In this document: positions 1 to 5,382 of the stretch, one piece after another
Layout of the letters: the number at the start of each line of letters is the position of its first letter
How positions within the stretch are numbered: the stretch's first letter is position 1
Notes under the pieces: generated by a model
The model's database searches: none
Told to the model about the DNA's origin: nothing
Seen by the model: the letters and a program-made list of their open reading frames with translations, nothing else
Assembly (NCBI GenBank): GCA_009779335.1
Contig: WREM01000061.1
Span: 1 to 6,595 of the forward strand
Origin: Streptococcaceae bacterium
GTDB taxonomy: Bacteria > Bacillota > Bacilli > Lactobacillales > Streptococcaceae
Length of the DNA stretch: 6,595 nt
Direction: 5' to 3'
Translations under genes and position numbers: made by a program

Positions 1-417
1 GATCTTGCTGAAAAGTTATTGCCTCTACTAGAAAGCGAATCAGATTTCCACTATCTTTATGACCTTGAAGAAAGTGTTGAGAATAAGATAAATACTATTG
101 TTACACAAATTTATGGTGGACGAGCAGTCAATTTCTCTGCGAAGGCAAAACGCCAACTGGGAGAAATTATAGAAAATGGATGGAATAATCTGCCTGTATG
201 TATTGCAAAAACGCAATATTCATTCTCTGATAATCCACTCTTACTTGGTGCACCAAAGGACTTTGAAGTCACTGTCCGTGAACTTATCCCTAAGATAGGA
301 GCAGGTTTCATCGTCGTCTTGCTTGGAGACATTATGACTATGCCAGGATTACCACAGACGCCTGCCGCTCTAAATATGGATGTGGATTCCACAGGAAAAA
401 TCACAGGGTTATTTTAA
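1..417 (+). CDS. fhs: Formate-tetrahydrofolate ligase, C-terminal 138 residues (5' end outside window)
   Basis: This is the C-terminal part of formate-tetrahydrofolate ligase (10-formyl-THF synthetase), a cytosolic enzyme that joins formate to tetrahydrofolate with ATP hydrolysis. It supplies one-carbon units for purines and formyl-Met-tRNA. The frame is open from base 1, so the gene is cut by the window edge and its start lies upstream. The family signatures are visible, counting residues from the first codon in the window: IYGG near 37, CIAKTQYSFSDNP at 67-79, IGAGF near 99-103, and MTMPGLPQTPAALNMD at 112-127. The nucleotide-binding N-terminal part is not in view. The protein ends in TGLF. 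Two stop codons in tandem (TAATAA) are followed at once by a hairpin terminator, so this is the last gene of its transcript. The identification rests on these motifs and is secure. There is no sign of a frameshift in the visible part. Confidence 0.96.
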   Translation, partial: DLAEKLLPLLESESDFHYLYDLEESVENKINTIVTQIYGGRAVNFSAKAKRQLGEIIENGWNNLPVCIAKTQYSFSDNPLLLGAPKDFEVTVRELIPKIGAGFIVVLLGDIMTMPGLPQTPAALNMDVDSTGKITGLF

Positions 418-418
418 T

Positions 419-446
419 AAAAACAAGTTAAATCTTGTTTTTTTAA
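419..446 (+). terminator. Rho-independent terminator of fhs
   Basis: A 9-bp perfect stem (AAAAACAAG at 419-427 with CTTGTTTTT at 434-442) has a 6-nt loop TTAAAT. It runs directly into more T residues (to 444). The left arm overlaps the second stop codon of fhs. The stem has only two G-C pairs, so it is weak in GC but well shaped. Confidence 0.8.
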
Positions 447-475
447 TGATTGAGTATCATATTAGCATCTGAACC

Positions 476-504
476 TTGCAATATCAAATAGTTTTTGATA
501 TACT
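476..504 (+). promoter_or_regulatory. Promoter of the rplJ-rplL operon (extended -10)
   Basis: The -35 is TTGCAA (476-481, 4/6 to consensus), followed by a 17-nt spacer and a -10 TATACT (499-504, 5/6). A TG one base upstream of the -10 (496-497) makes it an extended -10. The transcription start is predicted near 511, which gives a leader of about 160 nt before rplJ. An 8-bp inverted repeat, ATATCAAA (481-488) and TTTGATAT (494-501), with a 5-bp centre fills most of the spacer and part of both elements. It could be an operator or chance. Confidence 0.75.
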
Positions 505-510
505 AGTAGA

Positions 511-630
511 GGTTTCAAATGGAACTGACCGAAGACAGTAGGTGGCATTGCCGTAAATCCTACCGAGGACAAGATACATTTTTATAATGAACTTGAACTC
601 TCTATGTCTTTTGGTCGGCATAGTTTTTTG
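511..630 (+). promoter_or_regulatory. Ribosomal protein L10 leader (cis-regulatory RNA binding L10(L12)4)
   Basis: The transcribed leader of rplJ carries the conserved core of the Firmicutes L10 leader: GACCGAAGACAGTAGGTG (527-544), and AATCCTACCGAGGA further on (556-569). GTAGG (538-542) pairs with CCTAC (559-563), with a small internal GGC/GCC hairpin (544-546/550-552). TTCAA (514-518) can pair with TTGAA (593-597) to close the domain. In Bacillus subtilis the L10(L12)4 complex binds this element, stabilises an anti-antiterminator and promotes termination. Here GACCGAAGACA (527-537) can instead pair with TGTCTTTTGGTC (605-616), which would disrupt the terminator at 602-629. All three expected states can therefore be drawn. 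The role follows from the family; the pairings are by eye. Confidence 0.88.
602..629 (+). terminator. Attenuator terminator in the rplJ leader
   Basis: CTATGTC (602-608) pairs with GGCATAG (617-623), giving seven pairs with one T-G wobble around an 8-nt loop TTTTGGTC. A run of six T follows (624-629). The left arm and loop overlap the segment that can pair with 527-537, so termination and antitermination exclude each other. It lies 42 nt upstream of the rplJ start codon, as expected of an attenuator. Confidence 0.82.
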
Positions 631-671
631 TTTGAAAATTATTGCCGAACAAAATAATATGGAGGTAAAAA

Positions 672-1355
672 ATGACCGATTACAAAGTAAATGAAGCAAC
701 TGTTGCTCGCAAGGCAGAGTTAGTAGATGTCTACTCACAAAAATTGAAAGATGCTGCATCTATTGTAGTAGTTGACTCTCGTGGGTTGACTGTTGGTGAA
801 GATACAGAACTTCGTAAACAATTGCGTGATTCAGGTGTTGAACTCAAAGTTGTAAAAAATTCAATCATGCGTCGTGCTGCTGAACAAGCTGGTATTGATG
901 GTATGGATGATTACTTCGTTGGACCATCAGCAATTGCATTCTCAAATGAAGATGCAGTTGCTCCTGCTAAGATTTTGAATGATTTTGCAAAAACTGCAAA
1001 AAATCTCGCAATCAAGGCTGGTATCATCGAAGGAAAAGTTTCTACATCTGAAGAAATTACTGCACTTGCTTCACTTCCTTCACGTGAAGGATTGCTTTCT
1101 ATGCTCCTTTCTGTGCTTCAAGCACCTGTACGTAACGTCGCTTATGCTGTTAAAGCAGTAGCCGATGATCGTACTGAAAAAGAAGGCGCTCCAGTAGTTG
1201 AAGAGGCTCCAACTGAGGAAGCAAAATCTGAAGAACCAGTAGCCGAAGCACCCGCTGAGGAAACTAAGGTTGAAGAACCAGTAGCAGAAGAAGCTACTGA
1301 AACTCCTGCAGAGGAAACTCCTGCAGAAGAAGAAAAAGCTGAAGAAGCTGAATAA
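672..1355 (+). CDS. rplJ: 50S ribosomal protein L10 with long acidic C-terminal tail
   Basis: L10 anchors the L7/L12 stalk to 23S rRNA at the GTPase centre of the large subunit. Residues 1 to about 165 are a normal bacterial L10: an rRNA-binding domain with AASIVVVDSRGLTV (28-41), VKNSIMRRAAEQAG (61-74) and FVGPSAIAFSNEDAVAPAK (82-100). The C-terminal helix LLSMLLSVLQAPVRNVAYAV (141-160) is the part that carries L12 dimers. The protein then runs on for about 62 residues (166-227) with no known fold. This tail holds roughly 24 Glu plus Ala, Pro, Thr and Val, and internal repeats such as EEPVAE (twice) and PAEET. Typical Firmicutes L10 is about 165-175 residues, so the tail is an addition. The start follows GGAGG (661-665) with 6-nt spacing. 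Expression is governed by the L10 leader, and rplL follows after 24 nt. The identification is certain; the function of the tail is unknown. Confidence 0.98.
   Translation: MTDYKVNEATVARKAELVDVYSQKLKDAASIVVVDSRGLTVGEDTELRKQLRDSGVELKVVKNSIMRRAAEQAGIDGMDDYFVGPSAIAFSNEDAVAPAKILNDFAKTAKNLAIKAGIIEGKVSTSEEITALASLPSREGLLSMLLSVLQAPVRNVAYAVKAVADDRTEKEGAPVVEEAPTEEAKSEEPVAEAPAEETKVEEPVAEEATETPAEETPAEEEKAEEAE
1302..1331 (+). repeat. 15-bp tandem repeat in the rplJ tail
   Basis: ACTCCTGCAGAGGAA (1302-1316) is followed directly by ACTCCTGCAGAAGAA (1317-1331), 14 of 15 bases identical and in frame. It encodes TPAEE twice. Upstream, GAAGAACCAGTAGC occurs at 1230-1243 and again at 1272-1285, a direct repeat with a 42-bp period that encodes EEPVA. 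These repeats suggest the tail grew by in-frame duplication. Confidence 0.85.
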
Positions 1356-1379
1356 TTTAATTAAATAAGGAGAAATAAA

Positions 1380-1754
1380 ATGGCATTGAACATTGAAAAC
1401 ATTATTGCTGATCTTGAATCAGCAACAATTCTTGAACTTTCAGAGCTTGTAAAAGCTATTGAAGAAAAATTTGACGTATCTGCAGCAGCTCCTGTAGCTG
1501 TAGCTGGTGGAGCAGCAGCTGGCGGAGACGCTGGTGGAGCGAAAGATGAATTCGACGTTGAGTTGACTTCAGCTGGAGATAAGAAAGTTGCAGTTATCAA
1601 AGCTGTACGTGAAATCACAGGTCTTGGGCTTAAAGAAGCTAAAGAACTTGTTGATGGTGCACCAACTGCAATTAAAGAAGGTGTAGCAGCTGCAGAAGCT
1701 GAAGAAATGAAAGCTAAGCTTGAAGAAGCTGGAGCATCAGTTACACTTAAATAA
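1380..1754 (+). CDS. rplL: 50S ribosomal protein L7/L12
   Basis: L7/L12 is the multicopy stalk protein that recruits and activates the translational GTPases. The 124 residues match the usual bacterial length of 120-125. The N-terminal dimerisation domain (about 1-33, MALNIENIIADLESATILEL onward) binds the L10 helix. An Ala/Gly-rich hinge (about 35-54) joins it to the globular C-terminal domain (about 56-124). That domain carries the conserved factor-binding stretch KAVREITGLGLKEAKELV (74-91) and the ending LEEAGASVTLK. The start is set by AAGGAG (1367-1372) with 7-nt spacing. It follows rplJ in the same transcript, so the L10 leader controls it too. It is normally made in several-fold excess over L10, which fits its own strong ribosome binding site. 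A terminator follows 8 nt after the stop. Identification is certain and nothing is unusual. Confidence 0.99.
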   Translation: MALNIENIIADLESATILELSELVKAIEEKFDVSAAAPVAVAGGAAAGGDAGGAKDEFDVELTSAGDKKVAVIKAVREITGLGLKEAKELVDGAPTAIKEGVAAAEAEEMKAKLEEAGASVTLK

Positions 1755-1761
1755 TCAAATG

Positions 1762-1793
1762 AAAATACTATCAATAGGATGGTATTTTATTTT
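1762..1793 (+). terminator. Rho-independent terminator of rplJ-rplL
   Basis: An 11-bp stem (AAAATACTATC at 1762-1772 with GATGGTATTTT at 1778-1788, one T-G wobble) has a 5-nt loop AATAG and is followed by ATTTTA. It begins 8 nt after the rplL stop. A possible -10 (TATACT, 1793-1798) for the next gene begins at its very end. Confidence 0.82.
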
Positions 1794-1798
1794 ATACT
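1793..1798 (+). promoter_or_regulatory. Possible -10 element for the aminotransferase gene
   Basis: TATACT matches 5/6 of the -10 consensus and lies 25 nt before the start codon, just after the rplL terminator. No convincing -35 is seen 16-18 nt upstream (TATCAA at 1769-1774 is poor), and there is no extended TG. Transcription may instead come from read-through of the rplL terminator. Confidence 0.35.
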
Positions 1799-1822
1799 CT
1801 AAAAAGAGCAAAGGAGAGCACA

Positions 1823-2953
1823 ATGAAAGTGAATGCTTTTGGGGTAGAAGAGTGGCTCAATACATGGGAAAAGTCAGCAACTTACGATATTGCTCAATCT
1901 ACCATTTCATCAATGACCTTGCAAGAAATATTGAACTTAGAAGAAGATAAAGGTAAAAAATTTTTAGAAAATCTGAGTAGAGAAAAATTTAACTATGGTT
2001 GGATTGAGGGATCAGATGATTTCAAATTTCAGGTATCTAAGCTCTATAAAAAAATTCCTCAAGCAAATATTTTGGCGACCAATGGAGCAACTGGGGCAAA
2101 TCATTTGGCTTTATATAGTATGATTGAATCAGGAGATCATGTCATCGCTGAGTATCCCAGTTACCAACAACTCTATGATATTCCACGTTCTCTGGGTGCA
2201 GAAGTAGAACTCTGGCATATTTATGAAGACGAGGAATGGTACCCTCGTCTTGAAGAACTTCGTCAGCTTATTAGACCGAATACTAAGATGATTTGTCTCA
2301 ACAATGCCAACAATCCTACGGGAACAATATTAGATAAAGCTTTTCTTAAGGAAATTGTAAAAATTGCGAAATCAGTAGGAGCTTATATTCTAGTAGATGA
2401 GGTCTATTTACCATTGGAAGATATTGAAAATTATGCTTCCATCGCAGATTTATATGAGAAGGGTATTTCAACTAATTCTCTCTCAAAGACTTACTCTATA
2501 CCTGGTATTCGTATGGGGTGGATAGCTACACAGGATAATCAGCTAGCCGATGAATTTCGGAAATATCGAGATTATACGATGATTTGTTGTGGAGTCTTTG
2601 ATGATGCTTTGGGAACGCTTGCTTTGTCACATAAAGAAAAGATTTTAGAAAGAAATAGAAAAATCATCAATAAAAATCTAATCATTTTGAAAGAGTGGGT
2701 AGAAAATGAACCTCTTGTTTCTATGATCTATCCTAAAGCTGTATCGACCAGCTTTGTAAAATTTGAGAAATTAGATAAAAATAAAACAGAAGAGTTTTGC
2801 ATTCAACTGCTTAAGGAAAAAGGTGTTTTGTTAGTGCCTGGTAATCGATTTGATTTGCCTGGATATGCAAGGTTGGGATATTGTACAGATGAAGAAACAT
2901 TGCGTGAAGGGTTAAATCTTTTATCTGAATTTCTGCGAGAATATCGTGGATAA
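1823..2953 (+). CDS. PLP-dependent aminotransferase, class I/II (fold type I), substrate unknown
   Basis: This is a 376-residue pyridoxal-phosphate enzyme of the aspartate aminotransferase superfamily, presumably cytosolic. The marks of the family appear in order: a phosphate-binding NGATGANH (87-94), Tyr114 in YPSYQQ, NNPTG (163-167), DEVY with Asp192 contacting the pyridine nitrogen and Tyr195, and SLSKTYS with Lys222 as the Schiff-base lysine. Then come Arg230 in GIRMGW binding phosphate, and Arg350 in GYARLGY, the expected substrate-carboxylate contact. All catalytic residues are present, so it should be active. The overall look recalls the group that includes ArcT-type transaminases of arginine deiminase clusters and capreomycidine synthase, but that is an impression and no arc genes are nearby. 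AAGGAG (1811-1816) with 6-nt spacing sets the start. It stands alone between the rplL terminator and a convergent operon. The fold and cofactor are secure; the substrate is not known. Confidence 0.9.
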   Translation: MKVNAFGVEEWLNTWEKSATYDIAQSTISSMTLQEILNLEEDKGKKFLENLSREKFNYGWIEGSDDFKFQVSKLYKKIPQANILATNGATGANHLALYSMIESGDHVIAEYPSYQQLYDIPRSLGAEVELWHIYEDEEWYPRLEELRQLIRPNTKMICLNNANNPTGTILDKAFLKEIVKIAKSVGAYILVDEVYLPLEDIENYASIADLYEKGISTNSLSKTYSIPGIRMGWIATQDNQLADEFRKYRDYTMICCGVFDDALGTLALSHKEKILERNRKIINKNLIILKEWVENEPLVSMIYPKAVSTSFVKFEKLDKNKTEEFCIQLLKEKGVLLVPGNRFDLPGYARLGYCTDEETLREGLNLLSEFLREYRG

Positions 2954-2970
2954 ATAAAATTTCTATACAA

Positions 2971-2997
2971 AAAACTCCTTTTAGGAGTTTTCTTTTT
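2971..2997. terminator. Bidirectional terminator between convergent genes
   Basis: AAAACTCCT (2971-2979) and AGGAGTTTT (2983-2991) form a 9-bp perfect stem with a 3-nt loop. On the plus strand it ends the aminotransferase transcript and is followed by TTTTCTTTTT. On the minus strand the right arm continues into a run of six T. The TAA stop of the minus-strand PqqD-like gene (2981-2983) lies at the hairpin apex, so its last codons (Asn, Ser) form part of the stem. One hairpin serves both directions. Confidence 0.88.
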
Positions 2998-3340
2998 CAA
3001 TTAATTCAATAATTTTTTCTTTGGTTTGCAAATGATGAAGGAAGAGCAATAATCTTGTATAAAGATGATCGGCATCGTCGGGGAAAGTTTCAGATAACTG
3101 CTTCCCGATTTTCTCTACTGTGGTCTTTCCATCTACTAGAGTAAAGGCGAGGCTTCCGTATTCATCCAGTTCAAGATATGTATGCTCTGGGATTTTTGCT
3201 TTTAATTTGCGAAGAAAATTTTGAAATCCTGTGTTTTGAGGTCGAATAATAGTGATAATATCTTTTTCTTTCTTGTATTGAACTTGTTCAGTTTTTTTGA
3301 AAATCATGTCAAGATTAGCTTGTGATATATTTTCACTCAT
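2981..3340 (-). CDS. Small PqqD-like (RRE-type, predicted peptide-binding) protein
   Basis: A 119-residue soluble protein with no signal peptide or membrane segment. Residues from about 55 to 115 resemble the PqqD fold, the RiPP-recognition element: a beta part YLELDEYGSLAFTLVDG (55-71), then the typical DGKTTVEKIGKQLSETF (70-86), an acidic DDAD (88-91), and a helix LYTRLLLFLHHLQTKEKI (93-110). In known systems PqqD-like domains bind the leader part of a substrate peptide and present it to a modifying enzyme. The N-terminal 50 residues (charged, with KKTEQVQYKKEKDIITII) are not recognised. The start ATG shares its A with the TAA stop of the upstream transporter (TAATG), and no good ribosome binding site precedes it, so translation is probably coupled. 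Such coupling implies a shared job, perhaps peptide handling or control of the transporter. The family call is by pattern only and moderately sure; the function is inferred. Confidence 0.7.
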   Translation of the reverse strand: MSENISQANLDMIFKKTEQVQYKKEKDIITIIRPQNTGFQNFLRKLKAKIPEHTYLELDEYGSLAFTLVDGKTTVEKIGKQLSETFPDDADHLYTRLLLFLHHLQTKEKIIELIEKENS

Positions 3341-5289
3341 TAGTCTTCGTTACTTTCAAAATCTACATGTGCAGGTTTATTGACAGACATGATCGGGATG
3401 ATAGTAGCTAGTGTAAGTACAGCCAAGATAATCCAAGCAATAGTATTTCCACCTACAAACTTAGTAGGGTCAAGGCTCATGAATTTGTCTGGATTAATCA
3501 TTCCTGAACTTTGGAAGATGATTCCCACAAGACCAATGATAGAAGCACCTGCAACTAAACCAGAAGAAAGACTAACACCACTTGAAATACGGGCATTGAC
3601 AATTCCTTCTCCTTTATGAGCACTTACTTTTTCAACAAATACACGAATCAAGGCACCAACAAGAATGATAGTAGTAGTTGAGATAGGAAGATAGAATCCA
3701 ATAGCAATAGTCATGACAGGAAGTTTAAGCAGATAGAAGGCGATACCAATAACAATACCTACAATGATCATGTTCCAAGGAAGGTTTCCATCGAGTATTC
3801 CACGAGTGAGGGTCTCCATCAAATTGGCTTGAGGTAAGGCGAATTGATTAGCATCAAGCAGTTGATTTTTAAGAAGAATAATCATCCCTACAACAACCAC
3901 TACACCAATAATAGCGGCAAGCATATTATAACGACGGACTTCATTCATGTTTCCACCGGTTATAAAAGTAACCTTTTGTGACTGAGTATATCCACCTGCA
4001 ACAGAGATAGCAATAACAATGAAAGTCCCAAACATAAGCAAAGTTTGTTTATCAGTGTCAGAAGTCCACCCCATGACAAGAAAGACAAGGGTAAGAATAA
4101 CAAGGGATGCAATGGTCATTCCAGATACAGGAAGATTAGAAGTCCCGATAGTTCCTGTTAGGCGACCTGATACGATGATGAATAAAATACTCAAAAGGAG
4201 TGAAATGGCTGAACCAAGAAGTGCCATAAGAACATTATTGGTAATCATGAATCCTGCGATGAAAGTGAGGATAGTCCCTAATCCAATTGCAATAAATCCA
4301 AGTGCATCAGAACCTGCAGAATCTTGTTTCTTTCGTCCTTCCAAAGTACGTTTAACGGAAGTAATGATTGTTGGAATAAGACGAATGGCCCCGATAAGCC
4401 CACCAGAAATCATCATTCCAGCTCCGATATATTTGACATAAGAACCAGAAATAGCTGCAAAATCCATGTTTTTAACAGTCATGGCTGTATTGTTCCAAAC
4501 GGTTGCATCTCCTGCTTTTTCAGAAAAGAAACCAATCAATGGAGCAACAGCAAAGTTTGAAAGGAGAGAGCCTGCAAACATCATTACAGAAATTTCAAGT
4601 CCTACAATGAATCCAATGGCTGAAAGCAATGGATTAACTTCCATCTCAAATTTCCATTTGTAGAAAGTTTCATTAACATAAGAAATGGTATTGTTGAAAA
4701 ATCCAAAGAAATAAGAGGTTGTAGCATTGATTAATGCACCAATACCAAAACCAATTCCCATGAATTTCATAGCATCCCCACCTGTATCAGAAGCAACGAG
4801 TGTTTCCGAAATAGCCATAGATTCTGGGTATTTCAATTTCCCATGTTCTTCAATGAGAAGATAATCTTGAACAAAAGCCAACGTTCCCACTGAGAAAAGC
4901 ACAGCAGCAATTCCGACAAGGATACCTTGAAGAAAATTAACGTGTCCACCTATTAAAATAATAGAAGGAAGTACGAAAATAATCCCTGATGCAATAGCTT
5001 CTCCACCAGATGACATGGCTTGAAGAATATTTTTCTTTAAAAAGCTGTTCTTGCGAACAAAGATAGAAAGAAGTCCAGAACCAAGAATGGCTCCCGGAAT
5101 ACCAGCAGCAACTGTTAGCCCTGATTTCATTCCGGAATAGGCTGTAGAAGCTGCAAAGAGAACAGCTAAGATAATACCGATAACTAACACAATAGGCTGC
5201 CCAGCTTTTACATTGCGACCGTCCTCATAAGGAACATAATCTTTTCCTTTAACACCACCATAGGCAGTTTTTGATAAATGTTTACTCAT
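3340..5289 (-). CDS. OPT-family transporter (oligopeptide or metal-chelate type)
   Basis: A 649-residue polytopic inner-membrane protein of the oligopeptide transporter family (OPT/YSL), secondary carriers thought to move peptides or metal-chelate complexes with protons. About 14-16 hydrophobic segments can be seen, among them 32-50, 103-115, 122-142, 222-243, 330-350, 352-374, 389-408, 416-432, 455-473, 505-522, 524-550, 577-594 and 616-633. Family-like stretches are SGMKSGLTVAAGIPGAILGS (52-71), KLKYPESMAISE (151-162) and ISSGVSLSSGLVAGASIIG (568-586). The N-terminus (1-30, AYGGVKGKDYVPYEDG) is polar and lies in the cytosol by inference. The chosen start follows GAAGGG (5298-5303) with 8-nt spacing. 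An ATG ten codons upstream (5317-5319) has no ribosome binding site and lies inside a palindrome, so it was not used. A PqqD-like gene overlaps its stop by one base. The family is secure; the substrate is unknown. Confidence 0.92.
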   Translation of the reverse strand: MSKHLSKTAYGGVKGKDYVPYEDGRNVKAGQPIVLVIGIILAVLFAASTAYSGMKSGLTVAAGIPGAILGSGLLSIFVRKNSFLKKNILQAMSSGGEAIASGIIFVLPSIILIGGHVNFLQGILVGIAAVLFSVGTLAFVQDYLLIEEHGKLKYPESMAISETLVASDTGGDAMKFMGIGFGIGALINATTSYFFGFFNNTISYVNETFYKWKFEMEVNPLLSAIGFIVGLEISVMMFAGSLLSNFAVAPLIGFFSEKAGDATVWNNTAMTVKNMDFAAISGSYVKYIGAGMMISGGLIGAIRLIPTIITSVKRTLEGRKKQDSAGSDALGFIAIGLGTILTFIAGFMITNNVLMALLGSAISLLLSILFIIVSGRLTGTIGTSNLPVSGMTIASLVILTLVFLVMGWTSDTDKQTLLMFGTFIVIAISVAGGYTQSQKVTFITGGNMNEVRRYNMLAAIIGVVVVVGMIILLKNQLLDANQFALPQANLMETLTRGILDGNLPWNMIIVGIVIGIAFYLLKLPVMTIAIGFYLPISTTTIILVGALIRVFVEKVSAHKGEGIVNARISSGVSLSSGLVAGASIIGLVGIIFQSSGMINPDKFMSLDPTKFVGGNTIAWIILAVLTLATIIPIMSVNKPAHVDFESNED

Positions 5290-5297
5290 AAAAATTT

Positions 5298-5303
5298 CCC
5301 TTC
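5298..5303 (-). promoter_or_regulatory. Ribosome binding site that fixes the OPT transporter start
   Basis: GAAGGG on the minus strand, 8 nt before the ATG at 5289-5287. It decides between two in-frame ATG codons: the upstream one at 5319-5317 has only AT-rich sequence before it. Confidence 0.75.
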
Positions 5304-5329
5304 TTGTACAAATATTCATATTTGTTCAA
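5304..5329. promoter_or_regulatory. 26-bp near-perfect palindrome at the OPT transcription start (candidate operator)
   Basis: The arms TTGTACAAATAT (5304-5315) and ATATTTGTTCAA (5318-5329) pair at 11 of 12 positions (the mismatch is 5307/5326) around a 2-bp centre. The predicted start of OPT transcription (about 5327) falls inside it, and it ends just before the ribosome binding site. It could bind a dimeric repressor as DNA or form a hairpin in the 5' UTR. I do not recognise it as a CodY, PerR, Fur, CopY or ArgR site. Confidence 0.65.
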
Positions 5330-5333
5330 ATTT

Positions 5334-5362
5334 ATTTTACTAAAAAAAGCGTTTTCAGTCAA
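5334..5362 (-). promoter_or_regulatory. Promoter of the OPT-pqqD-like operon
   Basis: On the minus strand, -35 TTGACT (5362-5357, 5/6) is followed by a 17-nt spacer and -10 TAAAAT (5339-5334, 5/6). Transcription should start near 5327, about 38 nt before the ATG. A run of seven T lies in the spacer, together with a cre-like sequence. Confidence 0.75.
5344..5357 (-). promoter_or_regulatory. cre-like sequence (possible CcpA site) in the OPT promoter spacer
   Basis: TGAAAACGCTTTTT on the minus strand matches 12 of 14 positions of the lactococcal cre consensus WGWAARCGYTWWMA; only the last two differ. It lies between the -35 and -10, where CcpA would repress. The right half is degenerate, so this is only a candidate. 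Confidence 0.35.
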
Positions 5363-5382
5363 ATGTGAATTGTAGCACAAAG

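Noticed and set aside
446..460. Small inverted repeat ATGAT/ATCAT after the fhs terminator
   Set aside because: Five pairs of mostly A-T with no T-tract; expected by chance in AT-rich DNA.
1361..1774. 137-codon minus-strand open frame opposite rplL
   Set aside because: It mirrors the Ala/Glu-rich codons of rplL as a Ser/Ala-rich low-complexity frame, with no supporting signals.
1720..1950. 76-codon plus-strand open frame between rplL and the aminotransferase
   Set aside because: It overlaps both genes out of frame and runs through the rplL terminator; no ribosome binding site and no family resemblance.
4019..4441. 140-codon plus-strand open frame inside the OPT gene
   Set aside because: It lies antisense to a clearly conserved membrane protein, has no ribosome binding site and no recognisable domain; it is a by-product of the opposite strand's codons.
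5287..5319. Longer OPT reading frame starting ten codons upstream (MNICTRREIF...)
   Set aside because: The upstream ATG has no ribosome binding site and lies inside the palindrome near the predicted transcription start. The downstream ATG has GAAGGG at good spacing, and MSKHLSKTAYGG is a more natural start.
5304..5329. ArgR box, CopY box or Fur/PerR box as identity of the palindrome
   Set aside because: The arms do not match these consensus sequences: the ArgR halves match only partly, the CopY TACANNTGTA spacing is absent, and there is no Fur-type GATAAT repeat.
5349..5366. CodY box overlapping the OPT -35
   Set aside because: The best alignment of the 15-bp CodY consensus AATTTTCWGAAAATT has about five mismatches. 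It is tempting because peptide transporters are often under CodY, but too weak to report as a feature.
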